This document shows positions 5,188 to 6,719 of a stretch of 6,719 nt of DNA, piece by piece. A program made the position numbers and the translations under genes. The first letter of the stretch is position 1; each line of letters starts with the position of its first letter. Under the pieces are notes generated by a model, which was given only the letters and a program-made list of their open reading frames with translations, ran no database searches and was not told the DNA's origin. The stretch comes from Treponema sp. Its GTDB lineage: Bacteria; Spirochaetota; Spirochaetia; Treponematales; Breznakiellaceae. The stretch is from NCBI GenBank assembly GCA_031263265.1, contig JAISGE010000150.1:1-6719 (forward strand), given 5' to 3'.

Positions 5188-6102
5188 ATGGAAGCCAACA
5201 GGGAGTATAAAAGCAGCGTTTTTTCGTTATTGTTCGGGGAAGAAAACACCCTCCGGGGGTTGTACGAAGCGGTGGAGGGTGTTGCCCTGCCGCCGGACCT
5301 GCCTATCACCATCAATACCCTTGAGGACGCGCTGTTCAAAACCCGAATCAACGACATCTCTTTCGAAGCCGGCGAAAAATTAGTCGTGATTATCGAACAT
5401 CAGTCCACGGTAAGTCCGAATATGCCGCTCCGGCTGCTTTCGTACATCGCCCGGATATACGAAAAGATAACGGCCAGCAAGAAAAGGCAGTGGTACGGCA
5501 AAAAGGGCTTCACCCTCCCCCGGCCGGAATTTATCGTGCTGTATAACGGCGTTGAACCCTTTCCTGACGAGAAAACGCTCCGGCTGTCCGATGCTTTTGA
5601 GGACGTTTCCGCGTTGGGGCTGCCGGCCGGAGCGCCGCCCGACCTGGAACTGGTTGCGCAGGTATACAATATTAACGAAGGCCATAACCGGGACATGGTC
5701 CAAAAGAATGAGACCTTGAGCGGGTACGTGCTGTTCATAGCCAAGGTGCGGGAATTTGAAGCCGCCCTGTCCGGCGGTAAAAACCCGGTGGACGTGTCAA
5801 GGGACGACCGGAAAGAGCTTATGAAAACTGCGATAACCCAGGCGGTGCACTGGTGTATAGACCATACTATATTAAAACCGTTTTTAGAAAGAAACGGTTC
5901 GGAGGTAATCAATATGCTGTTTGGAGAATGGAAGCTGGAAGACGCGCTGGTAGTTGAGCGTGAGGAAGGCCGGGAAGAAGGCCGAGAAGAAGGCCATGAG
6001 GATGTTGCCAGAAATGCCCTGACAAAAGGCTTTTCGGTGGAAATTATTAGTGAAATCACCGGGCTTTCGACCGAGGCCATTCAAAGCCTCGCGAACCGGT
6101 AA
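5188..6102 (+). CDS. rpn: Rpn-family PD-(D/E)XK nuclease (recombination-promoting nuclease / putative transposase), RpnL-like
   Basis: A 304-aa DNA endonuclease of the Rpn family (TIGR01784, PF04754/PDDEXK_2 type). I start it at ATG 5188, where the typical N-terminus MEANREYKSSVFSLLF begins; GAGG (5179-5182) lies five bases upstream. The frame is open back to a TTG at 5029 but that stretch is tandem-repeat DNA. The nuclease core shows Asp56 in RINDISF and Glu70-x-Gln72 in VVIIEHQST, the family's D...ExQ version of the active site, followed by the conserved NMPLRLLSYIARIYEKI. After a variable middle come HWCIDHTILKPFL and the C-terminal domain: MLFGEWKLEDAL, three exact REEG repeats (258-269), then a short helical end IISEITGLSTEAIQSLANR. 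In E. coli such proteins are toxic DNases restrained by a separately translated C-terminal fragment and can protect against phage. No residue loss or frameshift is seen, so the gene appears functional. GC content is back to chromosome-like. Confidence 0.92.
   Translation: MEANREYKSSVFSLLFGEENTLRGLYEAVEGVALPPDLPITINTLEDALFKTRINDISFEAGEKLVVIIEHQSTVSPNMPLRLLSYIARIYEKITASKKRQWYGKKGFTLPRPEFIVLYNGVEPFPDEKTLRLSDAFEDVSALGLPAGAPPDLELVAQVYNINEGHNRDMVQKNETLSGYVLFIAKVREFEAALSGGKNPVDVSRDDRKELMKTAITQAVHWCIDHTILKPFLERNGSEVINMLFGEWKLEDALVVEREEGREEGREEGHEDVARNALTKGFSVEIISEITGLSTEAIQSLANR
5868..5899 (+). promoter_or_regulatory. internal -10-like box and 8-bp hairpin just before the RpnS start
   Basis: AACCGTTT (5876-5883) and its exact complement AAACGGTT (5892-5899) flank an 8-nt loop, ending only one base before the internal Shine-Dalgarno. 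TATATT (5868-5873) just upstream resembles a -10 box, though no convincing -35 is present. Separate transcription of the antitoxin and structure-dependent exposure of its RBS are both possible. The hairpin is seen directly; its role is inferred. Confidence 0.4.
5901..5905 (+). promoter_or_regulatory. strong internal ribosome-binding site within rpn
   Basis: GGAGG lies eight bases before an in-frame ATG (5914-5916), better than the RBS of the full-length gene at 5188. This decides the internal start. Confidence 0.7.
5914..6102 (+). CDS. RpnS-like intragenic antitoxin (C-terminal 62 aa of Rpn, separately translated)
   Basis: Starting at the internal ATG (Met243 of the long form) this gives a 62-aa protein: MLFGEWKLEDALVVE, three REEG repeats at its residues 16-27, then a short helical tail. 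It is in frame with rpn and shares its stop. In the E. coli Rpn systems the small C-terminal protein (RpnS) is translated on its own, dimerises through a helix whose four-residue repeats vary in number between strains, and blocks the toxic full-length nuclease. The strong RBS, the position at the boundary of the C-terminal domain and the REEG repeats match that design. Expression as a separate protein is inferred, not shown. The alternative is that GGAGG encodes SEV by chance. Confidence 0.65.
   Translation: MLFGEWKLEDALVVEREEGREEGREEGHEDVARNALTKGFSVEIISEITGLSTEAIQSLANR
5959..5994 (+). repeat. 12-bp tandem repeat coding REEG x3
   Basis: Three in-phase 12-bp units encode Arg-Glu-Glu-Gly, differing only at synonymous positions (CGT/CGG/CGA, GAG/GAA). 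A change in unit number would keep the frame of both the long and short Rpn proteins. It is a charged helix likely to form the dimer interface, by analogy with the E. coli family. Confidence 0.9.
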
Positions 6103-6176
6103 CTTCCCCTGCTCTCTGCTTGTGCTCTTGGCTCTCCCGTCTTCCTCTGCTCCTTATTCTCTACTATGGGCAGATT

Positions 6177-6199
6177 GAAACCGGTTGCCGTTTCTTCTC
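6177..6199 (+). terminator. weak stem-loop after rpn
   Basis: GAAAC (6177-6181), one bulged C, GG, loop TTG, CC, GTTTC (6190-6194), then TTCTC form a 7-bp stem with a bulge and a short pyrimidine tail. It is preceded by a C/T-rich stretch (6103-6165) with no coding sense. It is a marginal intrinsic terminator for rpn. Confidence 0.3.
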
Positions 6200-6223
6200 A
6201 ATAATATATTTGGAAAAAACAAA

Positions 6224-6300
6224 CGATCAAAAACGCCCTTACGGAGAGCGTCTCCCGGAGTATCAGCGCGGTACTGGATGAATTGTTGGCGGATTATTAA
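6224..6300 (+). repeat. 77-bp repeat, copy 2, right of rpn (coding tail remnant)
   Basis: The direct copy of 4947-5023, encoding IKNALTESVSRSISAVLDEL and LADY then stop. The frame upstream closes at a TAA at 6202-6204, leaving only some 30 codons with no start codon, so this is a 3' gene fragment. Together with copy 1 it brackets about 1.2 kb containing the 21-bp array and rpn. Confidence 0.8.
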
Positions 6301-6603
6301 CGCGGTAACGAACGGTGCCAGGTACCATAAGGTATGATGGCTGGTGCGGTGAAGGACTAGGAGTTTGTGGGGGTTTGAGAGGGCCAGCCCTACAAGCTCC
6401 CAGGGTATGAGCAACGGAAAAATAAGAAAGACCTAGTAGAACTTCCCAAAGGTTTAAGCTATACTGATGAAGCTCAGGTTGCCTATGGTTTTGGTACGGT
6501 ATACGAAGCCATACATATCCAGACATTATCCATGGAAACTGCATCCCGAAGGCCTGGTCTGGTGCGCCAGTTTATACTTCACTGATAAAGGGAAACATAC
6601 AAT
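6301..6603. other. non-coding or decayed stretch before the MATE gene
   Basis: No gene can be supported here. A nested imperfect hairpin lies around 6317-6346 (GCCAG/CTGGT outside, GTACC/GGTAT inside) and a longer one at 6360-6400. A frame without a start codon is open from 6379 to TGA 6583-6585 (KKDLVELPKGLSYTDEAQVA region), and a 49-aa ORF at 6467-6616 lacks an RBS and runs into the MATE start. Both may be remnants. I recognise no family in either and see no clear promoter for the MATE gene. Confidence 0.4.
6360..6400. repeat. 13-bp inverted repeat with two G:U pairs
   Basis: GGAGTTTGTGGGG (6360-6372) pairs with CCCTACAAGCTCC (6388-6400) around a 15-nt loop, all 13 positions pairing if two G:U wobbles are allowed. 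There is no following T-run. It is a strong RNA fold, or the end of a mobile or repeat element. Confidence 0.6.
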
Positions 6604-6719
6604 TTGTCTAATCTAAAACTAAATACCTCCACGGAAACAGCAAATCCCAGGATCAATGCTGCTGACCGGCTCGGTACTGAACCGGTGGGTAAGCTGCTGC
6701 TCCAGTTCTCTGTACCGGC
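6604..6719 (+). CDS. MATE-family efflux transporter, N-terminus, cut by window edge
   Basis: The last 38 codons read from TTG 6604 (LSNLKLNTSTETANPRINAA then DRLGTEPVGKLLLQFSVP). The DRLGTEPVGKLLLQFSVPA pattern is the characteristic start of MATE (multidrug and toxic compound extrusion) proteins just before the first membrane helix; these are Na+ or H+ driven exporters with 12 helices. The frame is closed by TAA at 6586-6588 and has no ATG before the conserved segment, so TTG with AAAGGG (6587-6592) upstream is the best start in view. The substrate cannot be told from this fragment. It is probably the resident gene on the far side of the accessory segment. Confidence 0.75.
   Translation, partial: MSNLKLNTSTETANPRINAADRLGTEPVGKLLLQFSVP

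Noticed and set aside
5400..6080. Long minus-strand frames opposite rpn (also 1309-1911 and 1924-2745 opposite dnaE)
   Set aside because: They are antisense shadows of well-conserved + strand genes, Ser/Arg- or Leu-rich without motifs, and no RBS supports them.
4947..6300. Insertion sequence with the 77-bp repeats as terminal repeats
   Set aside because: The copies are direct, not inverted, show protein-coding substitution patterns, and no target-site duplication flanks them. Rpn proteins are nucleases rather than proven transposases.
6303..6400. tRNA or small RNA gene in the hairpin-rich GC stretch
   Set aside because: There is no cloverleaf, no TTCGANTC-type T-arm and no CCA end. The folds do not match an RNA family I know.
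6467..6616. 49-aa ORF beginning MKLRLPMVLVRYTK
   Set aside because: It has no Shine-Dalgarno at usable spacing, no recognised similarity, and overlaps the start of the MATE gene.

Overview
The window looks like a piece of a spirochaete chromosome, most likely a Treponema relative of moderate GC such as the termite-gut treponemes. This is inference from the style of the DnaE, MATE and Rpn proteins: the Rpn nuclease belongs to the family first named as a T. denticola putative transposase (TIGR01784/PF04754). No rRNA or other marker is present to prove it. All convincing genes are on the + strand.

Layout. (1) Positions 1-3156 hold most of dnaE, the replicative DNA polymerase III alpha subunit, with its N-terminus cut by the window edge. 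(2) Positions 3157-3425 hold a broken CFI-box protein fragment whose homology stops exactly where an integron attC-like fold begins (3326-3410). (3) Positions 3426-4820 are visibly AT-rich and foreign in character. They contain a good promoter, several doubtful small ORFs, a 68-aa helical protein, and an overlapping 277-aa HEFTH (HExxH) zinc-metalloprotease-like protein. A perfect 14-bp inverted repeat sits inside the protease gene. (4) Positions 4812-5023 hold an almost perfect Shine-Dalgarno in front of a reading frame that is off by one base; it ends in a 77-bp repeat. (5) Positions 5024-6102 hold a 21-bp tandem repeat and then an intact Rpn-family PD-(D/E)XK nuclease. (6) Positions 6224-6300 hold the second copy of the 77-bp repeat, followed by structured non-coding DNA. 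(7) From 6604 a MATE-family efflux transporter begins and runs off the end.

The most interesting content is in the accessory segment between dnaE and the MATE gene. The rpn gene carries a strong internal ribosome-binding site and in-frame ATG (5914) that would produce a separate 62-aa C-terminal protein with three exact REEG repeats. This is the gene-within-gene toxin/antitoxin arrangement described for E. coli Rpn (RpnL/RpnS), which has anti-phage activity. Beside it lies an unrecognised two-gene unit, a 68-aa protein translationally coupled to a metalloprotease-like protein, which has the shape of a second toxin-antitoxin or defence module. The attC-like site, truncated gene, flanking repeats and shifts in base composition together suggest a recombination hotspot or small defence island inserted between two housekeeping genes.
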